Of a stretch of DNA of 64,000 nt, positions 51,713-59,529 are shown piece by piece. Source of the stretch: Bacillota bacterium (GTDB lineage: Bacteria; Bacillota_I; Bacilli_A; RF39; UBA660); contig SVAP01000002.1 of NCBI GenBank assembly GCA_015059335.1, positions 76,170 through 140,169 of the forward strand, in the 5' to 3' direction. Both the position numbers and the translations under genes were made by a program. Position 1 is the stretch's first letter; each line of letters begins with the position of its first letter. Under the pieces are notes generated by a model. The model had not been told where the DNA came from. It was given only the letters and a program-made list of their open reading frames with translations, and ran no database searches.

Positions 51713-52704
51713 TCTGCTTCTTCTAACATAGTAGTAATAAAAATACCATATCCCTTTGTTGTATCATCAATAATAACATGTGTTACCGCACCAATTAACA
51801 TATTATCTTGGATAATTGGAGAACCACTCATACCTTGAACTACACCGCCAGTTTTATCAAGTAATTTAGAATCAATTATTTCAAATAAAATGTTTTTAGA
51901 ATTTGTTATATCATAATCTATTTTAGTTATAGATATATCAAACTCTTCAACTTTTTCATCTTCTAAAACTGTTCTAATTTTAGCATTACCTAATTTTATC
52001 TCTTTAGCTTTAGCAACTTTAATTGCTTCTTTAGATGGTAGTTTATCAGTATATGTACCAAATATTCCAGACATTGTATTTTCATTTATATTACCGAAAA
52101 TTGTTTCTGGATAATATTTAGCATTTTTTTCACCTGGATTACCATTGCTACTTTTATCTATACTAGTAATTTCTGATCTATATATTTTTCCATCTTTAAT
52201 TTCTAACTTTTTACCAGTATTTGATTCTATTATTTCATGTCCTAATGCACCGAAATTATTCGTAGCAGGGTCAATAAATGTTAATGTACCAATACCATTG
52301 ATTGAATCTTTAACATATAATCCTGTACGGTAAATACCATCATTTTGTTTAACTAATTTTAAATTGGTGTTAAAAGTTTCTTTGTTTCTTAAATAGGTTA
52401 TTTTGATTTTATTTTTATTATTTGATTCTTCTATTTTAGAAATCATCTCTGAGATATTGTTGATTGAATTATCATTGATTTTTGTAATAATATCTCCAAC
52501 TTTTAAATTGGCTTCTTTTCCAGGATAGGAATTATTAACTTTATAAAGTCCCACAATGATTACGCCTTTTGTATTTATTTGAATTCCAATATTTTCACCA
52601 CCAGGAATTACTTTTTCTGAATAAGCAAATACATAATTTGGCATAATAAGTAATGTAGACATTATAATTTTTAGAGAGGCATTTTTAAATTTTTTTAAAA
52701 ACAT
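51706..52704 (-). CDS. spoIVB: SpoIVB serine peptidase (stage IV sporulation protein B)
   Basis: Forespore-secreted protease that triggers sigma-K activation by cutting SpoIVFA. The 332-residue protein has an N-terminal membrane/signal segment, a PDZ domain (about 42-115: KEANLKVGDIITKINDNSI) and the S55 peptidase domain with GALGHEI (catalytic His) and GVVQGMSGSPI (catalytic Ser295). Length is somewhat shorter than in Bacillus (about 425). AAAGGAGAT is the SD. It is not next to spo0A or recN here, unlike Bacillus. Confidence 0.93.
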   Translation of the reverse strand: MFLKKFKNASLKIIMSTLLIMPNYVFAYSEKVIPGGENIGIQINTKGVIIVGLYKVNNSYPGKEANLKVGDIITKINDNSINNISEMISKIEESNNKNKIKITYLRNKETFNTNLKLVKQNDGIYRTGLYVKDSINGIGTLTFIDPATNNFGALGHEIIESNTGKKLEIKDGKIYRSEITSIDKSSNGNPGEKNAKYYPETIFGNINENTMSGIFGTYTDKLPSKEAIKVAKAKEIKLGNAKIRTVLEDEKVEEFDISITKIDYDITNSKNILFEIIDSKLLDKTGGVVQGMSGSPIIQDNMLIGAVTHVIIDDTTKGYGIFITTMLEEAEN

Positions 52705-52816
52705 AAAAATCTCCTTTTCTTATAATCACAGACTACATTATTATTATGTTCTAATATAACTAAAATTATTTTTTATAAAATATACCAAATAAACTATTTG
52801 TTTACAATTATAAAAT

Positions 52817-52842
52817 AAAAAAAATCTAGCAACCTAGATTTT
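52817..52842 (-). terminator. Terminator of the 28-residue ORF
   Basis: On the reverse strand AAATCTAG, loop GTTG, CTAGATTT is followed by a T run. Confidence 0.8.
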
Positions 52843-52927
52843 AAATAAAAATTAGTCCCACAATAAATGATAATACCATTACTAAAACTAATACTATAGC
52901 AACACTTTTTCTTGCTTTCTTTCCCAT
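52841..52927 (-). CDS. 28-residue single-pass membrane protein
   Basis: ATG 52927 is preceded six bases upstream by the SD GAGGTG and followed by a basic start (MGKKARKS), one hydrophobic helix (about 9-28) and a stop. A clean rho-independent terminator lies right after the stop, so this is a complete small transcription unit. It resembles other tiny lysine-start membrane peptides of Firmicutes, but I cannot name a family. It lies between spoIVB and spoIIM, which may or may not be meaningful. The remaining bases of the 52705-53019 gap are AT-rich and show nothing else. Confidence 0.6.
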   Translation of the reverse strand: MGKKARKSVAIVLVLVMVLSFIVGLIFI

Positions 52928-53019
52928 TTAAAACACCTCATTTAAATTATATAAAAAAAATATAATAAAATCAAGGAATATATAATTTATATATTAATAT
53001 AATTAATTGGGTGAACTTT

Positions 53020-53649
53020 ATGAAGAAGATATTCAAATTAATTAATGCAGAATTTAAAAAAAACAAAAAATTATATGTTTTTATTTCAATACTTTTAGTA
53101 ATAGGATTTTTAGCAGGTACACTTTTCATAACTATATTAAGTAGTCAAGATAAAAAATTAATTGAAGAGACTATTTCTAATTTTTTCTTACAAATAAAAA
53201 ATAATAATATAGACTTAATTTATACTTTTAGGACAAGTTTAACAACTAATCTAGTTTATGTATTATTAATGTTTTTTTTAGGAATATCTATAATCGGAAT
53301 TCCAATTATTGTATTTTTAATTTTTATTAAAAGTTTTGTTTTAGGATTTTCAATTGTTTCAATAATATTTAAATATAAATTGGGTGGAACATTACTTTCA
53401 TTAGGATACATATTTCCACATCAAATTTTAAATTTAATTATTATAAGTTTTATCGGTTTATATGCTTTGAAAGTATCTATCACACTAATTAAGTTAATAT
53501 TTAGTAAGAAACAAGTTAATTTCAAATTGATTATTAAAAAATATTTTGTAGTATTAATATTATGTGTAATTCTTTCTTTAATATCCTCAACATTAGAAAC
53601 ATTTTTATGTACTAATATAATTAAGCTATTTTCTTTTTTGATAAAATAG
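53020..53649 (+). CDS. spoIIM: Stage II sporulation protein M
   Basis: Membrane subunit of the SpoIIDMP machine that dissolves septal peptidoglycan during engulfment. The 209-residue protein has about five membrane helices and the SpoIIM features FISILLVIGFLAGTLF, FRTSLTTNLVYVLLMFFLGISIIGIPI and the central FIKSFVLGFS with YIFPHQILNL. Start ATG 53020 with TGGGTGA; GTG 53011 is less likely. The terminator overlaps its stop. Confidence 0.88.
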   Translation: MKKIFKLINAEFKKNKKLYVFISILLVIGFLAGTLFITILSSQDKKLIEETISNFFLQIKNNNIDLIYTFRTSLTTNLVYVLLMFFLGISIIGIPIIVFLIFIKSFVLGFSIVSIIFKYKLGGTLLSLGYIFPHQILNLIIISFIGLYALKVSITLIKLIFSKKQVNFKLIIKKYFVVLILCVILSLISSTLETFLCTNIIKLFSFLIK

Positions 53650-53662
53650 CTTGATTTTTATT
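53623..53662 (+). terminator. Terminator of spoIIM
   Basis: AAGCTATTTT (53623-53632) pairs with AAAATAGCTT (53643-53652), then T-rich; the stop codon is in the second arm. Confidence 0.8.
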
Positions 53663-53695
53663 AAATATACATTATAATACTATTCGGTGACTTGT

Positions 53696-54751
53696 ATGTT
53701 AGAAACAAATTCTGATCAACTCAAAAGAGAATTATTAAAAGACTTTTATCGTCTTACAAAAATGATTGAAAAAGAAACATATGAAACAAAACTTTTAGAT
53801 ATTGTAACAAGTATTCAATTTATTGATGAAATGTTAAACAATTATTGTATGGTTTATAGTGATCAATATGATTTTAATAAAATTTATATAAAATATAATA
53901 AATATTTTAAAAGGGAAATACATAACGAATTACTAGAAGTTAAACACCGAATTAATCAGTTAAAAAATAATATAGATATTTATAAAACAATACATAATAC
54001 AAGTAGAGAAGTTATTAAAAATTTTAAAATATTTAAAGATTCTGTTAATATTACTCCTACAAATCTTACAAAAGAAGAATTTTATTCGATTTTATTTAGT
54101 TTACCGTATGATCAGTTTACTGATCATATAAAGAAGCAATTTACTTCAAAAAAAGTATATATTGATGTTGCTGATGATTATGATGAAATTTTTTCAAATG
54201 GAATGGAGTATTCATTAAAACCATTAAAAAAGCATTACCATGTTGTTGAAAGTAAAAATAAATATTCATATCTATCTATTTTTTCAGCGATACATGAATT
54301 ATCGCATTCATATGTAAAAAACACTTATAACACTGATACTACTTTTAATATTTTTGGTGAAGTTGTTCCATATTTAAATGAATTTAAAACAATAGATTAC
54401 CTTATTAATAATGACAAAGGAATAAATGACTCAATTATTAATTTTCAAGGAATTATTATTAATTTAAAAAAATGTTATAATCATAAATTTAAATTAAGTA
54501 ATTATAAAACATATAATTTACAACAATATAATATTGGGGAATTAGTTGCATTTAATTTTTATGAAATGTATAAAAGTGATGAGAACGCATACAAATACTA
54601 TTTAGATTACTTTTGTAAAAATATTGATATAATAGAGCCGATTGAATTATTAAAAAAATCTAATATTTCATTAGACAGTTTAACAAGTGGAGATACATCA
54701 AAACGTTTAATAAAAAAATATATTGAAGATTATACAAAAATTAAGAGTTAA
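53696..54751 (+). CDS. Putative gluzincin metallopeptidase with an HExxH site
   Basis: A 351-residue soluble protein. Residues 1-110 are helical and charged. The segment SIFSAIHELSHSYVKNTYN holds HELSH, and a Glu about 25 residues later in FGEVVPYLNEFKTIDYL could be the third ligand as in gluzincins such as M3. Overall similarity to named peptidases is low, and I do not recognise the rest. No signal peptide is seen, so it acts in the cytoplasm. ATG 53696 after GGTGA is chosen over GTG 53687. It sits between spoIIM and mnmA, with no clear operon. Confidence 0.65.
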   Translation: MLETNSDQLKRELLKDFYRLTKMIEKETYETKLLDIVTSIQFIDEMLNNYCMVYSDQYDFNKIYIKYNKYFKREIHNELLEVKHRINQLKNNIDIYKTIHNTSREVIKNFKIFKDSVNITPTNLTKEEFYSILFSLPYDQFTDHIKKQFTSKKVYIDVADDYDEIFSNGMEYSLKPLKKHYHVVESKNKYSYLSIFSAIHELSHSYVKNTYNTDTTFNIFGEVVPYLNEFKTIDYLINNDKGINDSIINFQGIIINLKKCYNHKFKLSNYKTYNLQQYNIGELVAFNFYEMYKSDENAYKYYLDYFCKNIDIIEPIELLKKSNISLDSLTSGDTSKRLIKKYIEDYTKIKS

Positions 54752-54812
54752 TTTTAACTCTTTTATTTTAAATAAATGAAAAATAATATATAATAGTTAT
54801 GTGGTGATTAAT

Positions 54813-55922
54813 ATGAGTAAAAAAGTTATAGTTGGTATGAGTGGGGGAGTAGATTCTTCAGTTGCAGCTATTTTATTAAAAAAACAAGGATATGAAGTAG
54901 AAGGACTATTCATGAGAAATTGGGATAGCATGGTTAATAACGATATACTTGGTAATCCTGATTTGAATAATAATATATGTCCGCAAGAACAAGATTACAA
55001 CGATGCGTTAAAGGTATGCGAAAAATTAGATATTCCATTACACAGAGTTGATTTTGTAAAAGAATATTGGGATTATGTATTTACCTACTTTTTGGATGAA
55101 TTAAAACGTGGTAGAACACCAAATCCTGATATTATGTGTAATAAATTTATTAAGTTTGATTTATTTATTAAAGAAGCAAAAAGATTAGGCGCAGATTTTA
55201 TAGCTACTGGACACTACGCTAGACTTAAAAATGGACATCTAATGCGAGGAATTGATAATAATAAAGATCAAACATACTTTTTATGTCAATTAAGCAATGA
55301 ACAGCTTAAAAACGTGTTATTTCCAGTTGGTGATTTAGTTAAAAGTGAGGTAAGAGAGTTAGCGACTGAATATGACTTAATTACCGCTGATAAAAAAGAC
55401 TCAACAGGAATATGTTTTATTGGTGAAAGAAATTTCAATAGTTTTTTAAAAAACTATTTGCCAAATCAAAAAGGAAAAATTGTTAATATTGAAACAAATG
55501 AAGAAATAGGTGAGCATGTTGGACTTATGTATTATACATTAGGTCAACGTAAAGGAGTAGGAATATCTGGTAATAAAGAGAAATTATTTGTTGTTGGTAA
55601 AGATTTAGAAAAAAATATATTATATGTGGCTTTTGGTGATGATAGTGAATACTTGTATTCTGATGAATGTATTGTTGAAGATATGAATTTTATTAGTGAT
55701 CAAAGGCCAACATTCTGTACAGCAAAATTTAGATATAGACAAAAAGATATTCCAGTTGTTATTGAATATATTGATGAAACTCATATTAAAGTAAAATACC
55801 CTTCTAAAGTAAGAGCTGTAACACCAGGACAAGCATGTGTATTATATTTCGGTGAAGAATGTCTTGGTGGGGGAATTATAAAGGAAATAAGAAAAGATAA
55901 TCAAAAATTATGGTACATATAG
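54813..55922 (+). CDS. mnmA: tRNA-specific 2-thiouridylase MnmA
   Basis: Forms 2-thiouridine at the wobble position of Lys, Glu and Gln tRNAs using sulfur from a cysteine desulfurase. The 369-residue protein has PP-loop GMSGGVDSSVAA, the catalytic Cys in NPDIMCNKFIKF and the second Cys in STGICFIGERNF, ATGHYAR and the C-terminal beta barrel. Start ATG 54813 with GGTGAT (54803-54808) and a TATAAT box eight bases upstream. The desulfurase of the thiI operon (21489) may be its sulfur source. Confidence 0.95.
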   Translation: MSKKVIVGMSGGVDSSVAAILLKKQGYEVEGLFMRNWDSMVNNDILGNPDLNNNICPQEQDYNDALKVCEKLDIPLHRVDFVKEYWDYVFTYFLDELKRGRTPNPDIMCNKFIKFDLFIKEAKRLGADFIATGHYARLKNGHLMRGIDNNKDQTYFLCQLSNEQLKNVLFPVGDLVKSEVRELATEYDLITADKKDSTGICFIGERNFNSFLKNYLPNQKGKIVNIETNEEIGEHVGLMYYTLGQRKGVGISGNKEKLFVVGKDLEKNILYVAFGDDSEYLYSDECIVEDMNFISDQRPTFCTAKFRYRQKDIPVVIEYIDETHIKVKYPSKVRAVTPGQACVLYFGEECLGGGIIKEIRKDNQKLWYI

Positions 55923-55947
55923 TAAATCAAATGTAAATATATAGTAC

Positions 55948-55975
55948 TTGACAATATTTTATATAGTGGTAAAAT
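55948..55975 (+). promoter_or_regulatory. Promoter of the 256-residue HTH protein gene
   Basis: TTGACA (55948-55953), 16 bases, TAAAAT (55970-55975). Confidence 0.65.
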
Positions 55976-56003
55976 TAATATATAGGATACGGAGGTTTTT
56001 TCC

Positions 56004-56774
56004 ATGGACAAATTAAATGATTTATTACAGGAATTGGAAATATCAAAAGTAAGGCTAGCTAAATTTTTAGGTGTTTCTAGACAAATGGTTTATAATTATT
56101 TAGATAGTGAAAATTTAGAAAAAATGCCTAATGACAAAAAATTGAAATTATTTAATTTATTAGAAATTGAGTCTCTCGAGGACATTAAAAATATTAAAGT
56201 TGATTCTGACTATTCGATGAATGTTGAAATGAGATTAAATCAAGGAGTAAAAAAGAGTTCAAATGAAGAAACTACTGTTGATTTAAAAGGATTATCAAAA
56301 AGCGATGCTGAAACTTTAAATAATATTTTTACATATATTAAAGACAAATTGATAGAAGATAAGACTGATACTTCTTCAAATATTTTTAAATATTTACACC
56401 ATTTTTTACAGTCAATTGATAATGTTAAAGAATTAAAATATATTCTTGGATATGTTTCAAAGTCAACAGGATTTACTGATCCAAATACATTTGTATTTAA
56501 TGAAGATCAACAATTTTTATTTGAAAGTATTATGTATTCAGCGATGACATTATATAATAATGGGGGAGCATCAAGAAGTAAAATTGCTGAATCCCATAGA
56601 AGATGGGAAGCAGAAATTGAACAAAAAAACGAAGAAAAATTAAGTAGAACCCAACAATTAAATACAGCTAAGGTTCAAGCATTAAGAGAACTTGGTTATA
56701 CTGAAATAAATGAAACAAACGCTGCTGAAGTGTTAGAAAAAATTGCTGAAATACAATCACGTTCAGTTGTATAA
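56004..56774 (+). CDS. HTH-domain protein of unknown function
   Basis: A 256-residue soluble protein. The N-terminal 55 residues form an XRE-like helix-turn-helix (LEISKVRLAKFLGVSRQMVYNYLDS). The middle (about 95-180) is helical and not recognised, and the last 70 residues are charged, coiled-coil-like and Glu/Gln rich (HRRWEAEIEQKNEEKLSRTQQ). It has a good vegetative promoter, SD GGAGG and terminator. A regulator is the likely role; targets are unknown. No mobile-element genes adjoin it. Confidence 0.7.
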   Translation: MDKLNDLLQELEISKVRLAKFLGVSRQMVYNYLDSENLEKMPNDKKLKLFNLLEIESLEDIKNIKVDSDYSMNVEMRLNQGVKKSSNEETTVDLKGLSKSDAETLNNIFTYIKDKLIEDKTDTSSNIFKYLHHFLQSIDNVKELKYILGYVSKSTGFTDPNTFVFNEDQQFLFESIMYSAMTLYNNGGASRSKIAESHRRWEAEIEQKNEEKLSRTQQLNTAKVQALRELGYTEINETNAAEVLEKIAEIQSRSVV

Positions 56775-57128
56775 TTAAAAAGACAAATAATATTTGTCTT
56801 TTTTTAATACACTCCCCCTATTCGTTTAAAAACTTAGAAATAGGGGAGATATACATATATATAAATATACAAACTTTATTCTTCATTATATCTATTTATT
56901 AAACATAATTATTTAAATATATTTTTCCTAATTAATTAATAGAGTAACATAACATAATATTTTGATCTTGTAGGTAATATTAATTATAAATATTATATAA
57001 ATATAAAATATATTATTATATATAACTAAAATAGTTATCAAACATAATAACTATTTATTTGAGATTGATAACTATTCATATTATTTAAAGTAATGTATAA
57101 CTTCCTATAATTTGTCTTATGTTAACTT
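56775..57128. other. 354-bp non-coding convergent region with inverted repeats
   Basis: No convincing ORF on either strand. After the terminator there is a C/G-rich hairpin CTCCCCCTATT (56812-56822) / AAATAGGGGAG (56838-56848), striking in such AT-rich DNA, and then about 170 bases of near-pure A/T. An 11-bp perfect inverted repeat AATAGTTATCA (57030-57040) / TGATAACTATT (57066-57076) brackets a related word AATAACTATT (57046-57055). A small RNA or protein-binding site is possible. Confidence 0.5.
56777..56805 (+). terminator. Terminator of the 256-residue HTH protein gene
   Basis: AAAAAGACAAAT (56777-56788) pairs with ATTTGTCTTTTT (56792-56803). Confidence 0.88.
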
Positions 57129-58469
57129 CTATTTATCGTTATCAGAAAGCTTTAGTAATAACTCATCTACAATTTTTTCTAACCCAATTCCCCTTGATGC
57201 TTTAAAATATACTATATTTTTCTTCTTATTATTCATTTGATTAATTATGTCATTAATTATATTGGAATTATTATCTGATAATTTAAATTGTTTTTTTATA
57301 ATATTACTGTTTGATACTTCATCTAAAACATATTTAACATCATTTCCTGATACATATAATACATCAATATTATTTTTATTAATTAATTTTCCTATTTCTT
57401 TATGATAATATGGTGACCACTCCCCTAGTTCCAACATGTCTCCAAGATAGAGTAGTAAGTGATAATTTTTTTTACCATAATTTTTAATTATATTTTCGAT
57501 TCCAGATTTCATTGAATCATAATTAGCATTATAGCAATCATTAATTATAATATTATTTTTAATTTTTATTTTTTCCATTCTCATTTTAGGTGTTTTGTGT
57601 AATTTTAAATATTTTTTAAATTTATTAAGTTTAATATTAAAAACTTTACTGATTTCATATGCTAATGCGATATTAATAGGGTACTCCCCTACTTTATTAA
57701 ATTTCTTAATAGAGTCGGTAAGTCCATATTTAAATGTGGTGTAATTGCTACTTAATCCTACTCCATTTAAATATTCATCATCATTATTAATAAATAATAA
57801 GCCGTTTTCTTTTAATCCTGACGTTATTTCCATCTTTGCTTTTAATATATTATCTTTTGAACCTAGGATACCAATATGTGCAGTACCTATATTTGTTATT
57901 ATCGCAATATCTGGTTCGGCAATATTACTTAACTTTTCAATTTCGCCAAAGTGGTTCATTCCCATTTCTAAAATACATATATCATGTTTATTAAGTTTTA
58001 AGAGTGTTAAGGGTAATCCTATATGATTATTTAAATTTCCTTCGGTTTTTAATACATTGTAATCATATTTTAAAGTGTCATATATTAAATCTTTAGTACT
58101 TGTTTTTCCGTTGCTGCCAGTAATTGCAATAACTTTGGTATCTTTATTTTTAATTCTATTATAATGTGCAAGTTCTTGTAATGCTTGTAATGTATCCCCT
58201 ACTTCTATTGCGCTAATATTATTATCAAAGCAGGTTTTAATTAATTTATCCATTTGAGTATGATTTGAGGCGATTAATACTGCGTTACAATCATTTTTAA
58301 TTGCGTCTAGTATAAATTCATGCCCATCATGTTTTTCGCCTAAAATCGGGATAAAAAGCGCGTTATTTTTAATATCGTTACTGTTTATTGAAATAGTATC
58401 AATATTCTTCTTATTATTATATAAAATAGTACCGTTAATTGCGTTATTTATTTCTTCTATAGAAAACAT
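57129..58469 (-). CDS. murF: UDP-N-acetylmuramoyl-tripeptide--D-alanyl-D-alanine ligase (canonical MurF)
   Basis: Adds D-Ala-D-Ala to UDP-MurNAc-tripeptide in the cytoplasm. The 446-residue protein has all three Mur domains: the N-terminal substrate domain (about 1-95, with ISINSNDIKNNALFIPILGEKHDGHEF), the ATPase domain with AITGSNGKTSTKD, EMGMNHFGEI and TNIGTAHIGILGS, and the C-terminal domain with INDCYNANYDSMK. It is translated two bases after the ddl stop behind AAGGTGAT. Contrast it with the membrane form at 7740, which lacks the first domain. Confidence 0.94.
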   Translation of the reverse strand: MFSIEEINNAINGTILYNNKKNIDTISINSNDIKNNALFIPILGEKHDGHEFILDAIKNDCNAVLIASNHTQMDKLIKTCFDNNISAIEVGDTLQALQELAHYNRIKNKDTKVIAITGSNGKTSTKDLIYDTLKYDYNVLKTEGNLNNHIGLPLTLLKLNKHDICILEMGMNHFGEIEKLSNIAEPDIAIITNIGTAHIGILGSKDNILKAKMEITSGLKENGLLFINNDDEYLNGVGLSSNYTTFKYGLTDSIKKFNKVGEYPINIALAYEISKVFNIKLNKFKKYLKLHKTPKMRMEKIKIKNNIIINDCYNANYDSMKSGIENIIKNYGKKNYHLLLYLGDMLELGEWSPYYHKEIGKLINKNNIDVLYVSGNDVKYVLDEVSNSNIIKKQFKLSDNNSNIINDIINQMNNKKKNIVYFKASRGIGLEKIVDELLLKLSDNDK

Positions 58470-58470
58470 A

Positions 58471-59472
58471 TTAAATCACCTTCTTTTCGTATTTTAATCT
58501 TCCCAAATCTATTAATTTATCTATTAATGTTTCATATTTAATACCCACATTTTCAAATAATAATGGATACATGCTAATGTTTGTGAAACCAGGCATCGTA
58601 TTTATTTCATTAAGATATATTTCATTGCTATCATTTTTTAAAAAGAAATCTATACGTGATAATCCACTACATTCTAATGCTTTATACGCTTGTTTCGCAA
58701 TTTCTTTTATTTTTGTTTTTATTTCGGAATTAATGATAGCAGGAATTTTAACAATTGAATCCTTTGAATTATATTTTGCATCATAACTATAAAAATCATC
58801 AGCAGGTAATATTTCTCCAACGTTACTTACTATTATATCATTATTTCCTAAAATTCCAACTTCTAATTCTCTACCATATATACATTCTTCAATAATTATT
58901 TTTTCATCATAATTAAACGCACCATTTATATTTTCTAATAATTCATGTTCATGGTAAACTTTATTAATACCTACACTACTTCCTGCATTTGCAGGTTTTA
59001 TAAAACAAGGATATTTGATTTCTTCTTTAATTATAGCTTTAATACGGTCTATATTATAATCATTTTTATTAACGATAATATATTTTGCTTGTTTAATTCC
59101 AATGTTATCTAATACTATCTTTGTAAATGCTTTATCCATACATAACGCACTACTAATTAAATTACATCCTACGTACGGAACATTAATCATATCAAAATAT
59201 CCTTGTATTTTCCCATCTTCACCATTGTTACCATGTAGAATAGGAAATACGCAATAACAATCTTTAAATATGCTATTATCAACTATTGATTTTCTATCGT
59301 CAAGCTTATTTATATTCTTGCATAAACTCCATTCCCCGTTTTTAGTTATATATATAAGTGTTATATCATATTTATTTTTATTAATATATTTTAAAATACT
59401 TTTAGCAGATTTAATTGAAATATCATGTTCGTAGCTTTTACCACCAAAAATTAATATAATTTTCTTTTTCAT
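58471..59472 (-). CDS. ddl: D-alanine--D-alanine ligase (second copy)
   Basis: A 333-residue ATP-grasp ligase with GGKSYEHDISIKSAKSI, LHGNNGEDGKIQGYFD, KPANAGSSVGINKV, the Tyr-containing YSYDAKYNSKD loop and RIDFFL..NEINTMPGFTNISMYP. It is closer to housekeeping Ddl of Bacilli than the copy at 9345, which has a long omega loop and basic tail. It is co-transcribed with canonical murF. The start region overlaps a terminator-like hairpin. Confidence 0.93.
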   Translation of the reverse strand: MKKKIILIFGGKSYEHDISIKSAKSILKYINKNKYDITLIYITKNGEWSLCKNINKLDDRKSIVDNSIFKDCYCVFPILHGNNGEDGKIQGYFDMINVPYVGCNLISSALCMDKAFTKIVLDNIGIKQAKYIIVNKNDYNIDRIKAIIKEEIKYPCFIKPANAGSSVGINKVYHEHELLENINGAFNYDEKIIIEECIYGRELEVGILGNNDIIVSNVGEILPADDFYSYDAKYNSKDSIVKIPAIINSEIKTKIKEIAKQAYKALECSGLSRIDFFLKNDSNEIYLNEINTMPGFTNISMYPLLFENVGIKYETLIDKLIDLGRLKYEKKVI

Positions 59473-59522
59473 AAAAAAACCAACCCCTATATTAGTATAT
59501 GTAATATAGCCTAGTTGGTTTA
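59473..59522 (-). terminator. Terminator of the 472-residue surface protein gene, next to the ddl start
   Basis: On the reverse strand AAACCAAC pairs with GTTGGTTT with an inner CTATATTA/TAATATAG stem, followed by a T run that runs into the ddl ATG. The GGGG acting as SD for ddl lies inside the hairpin. Confidence 0.7.
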
Positions 59523-59529
59523 TTATTTA

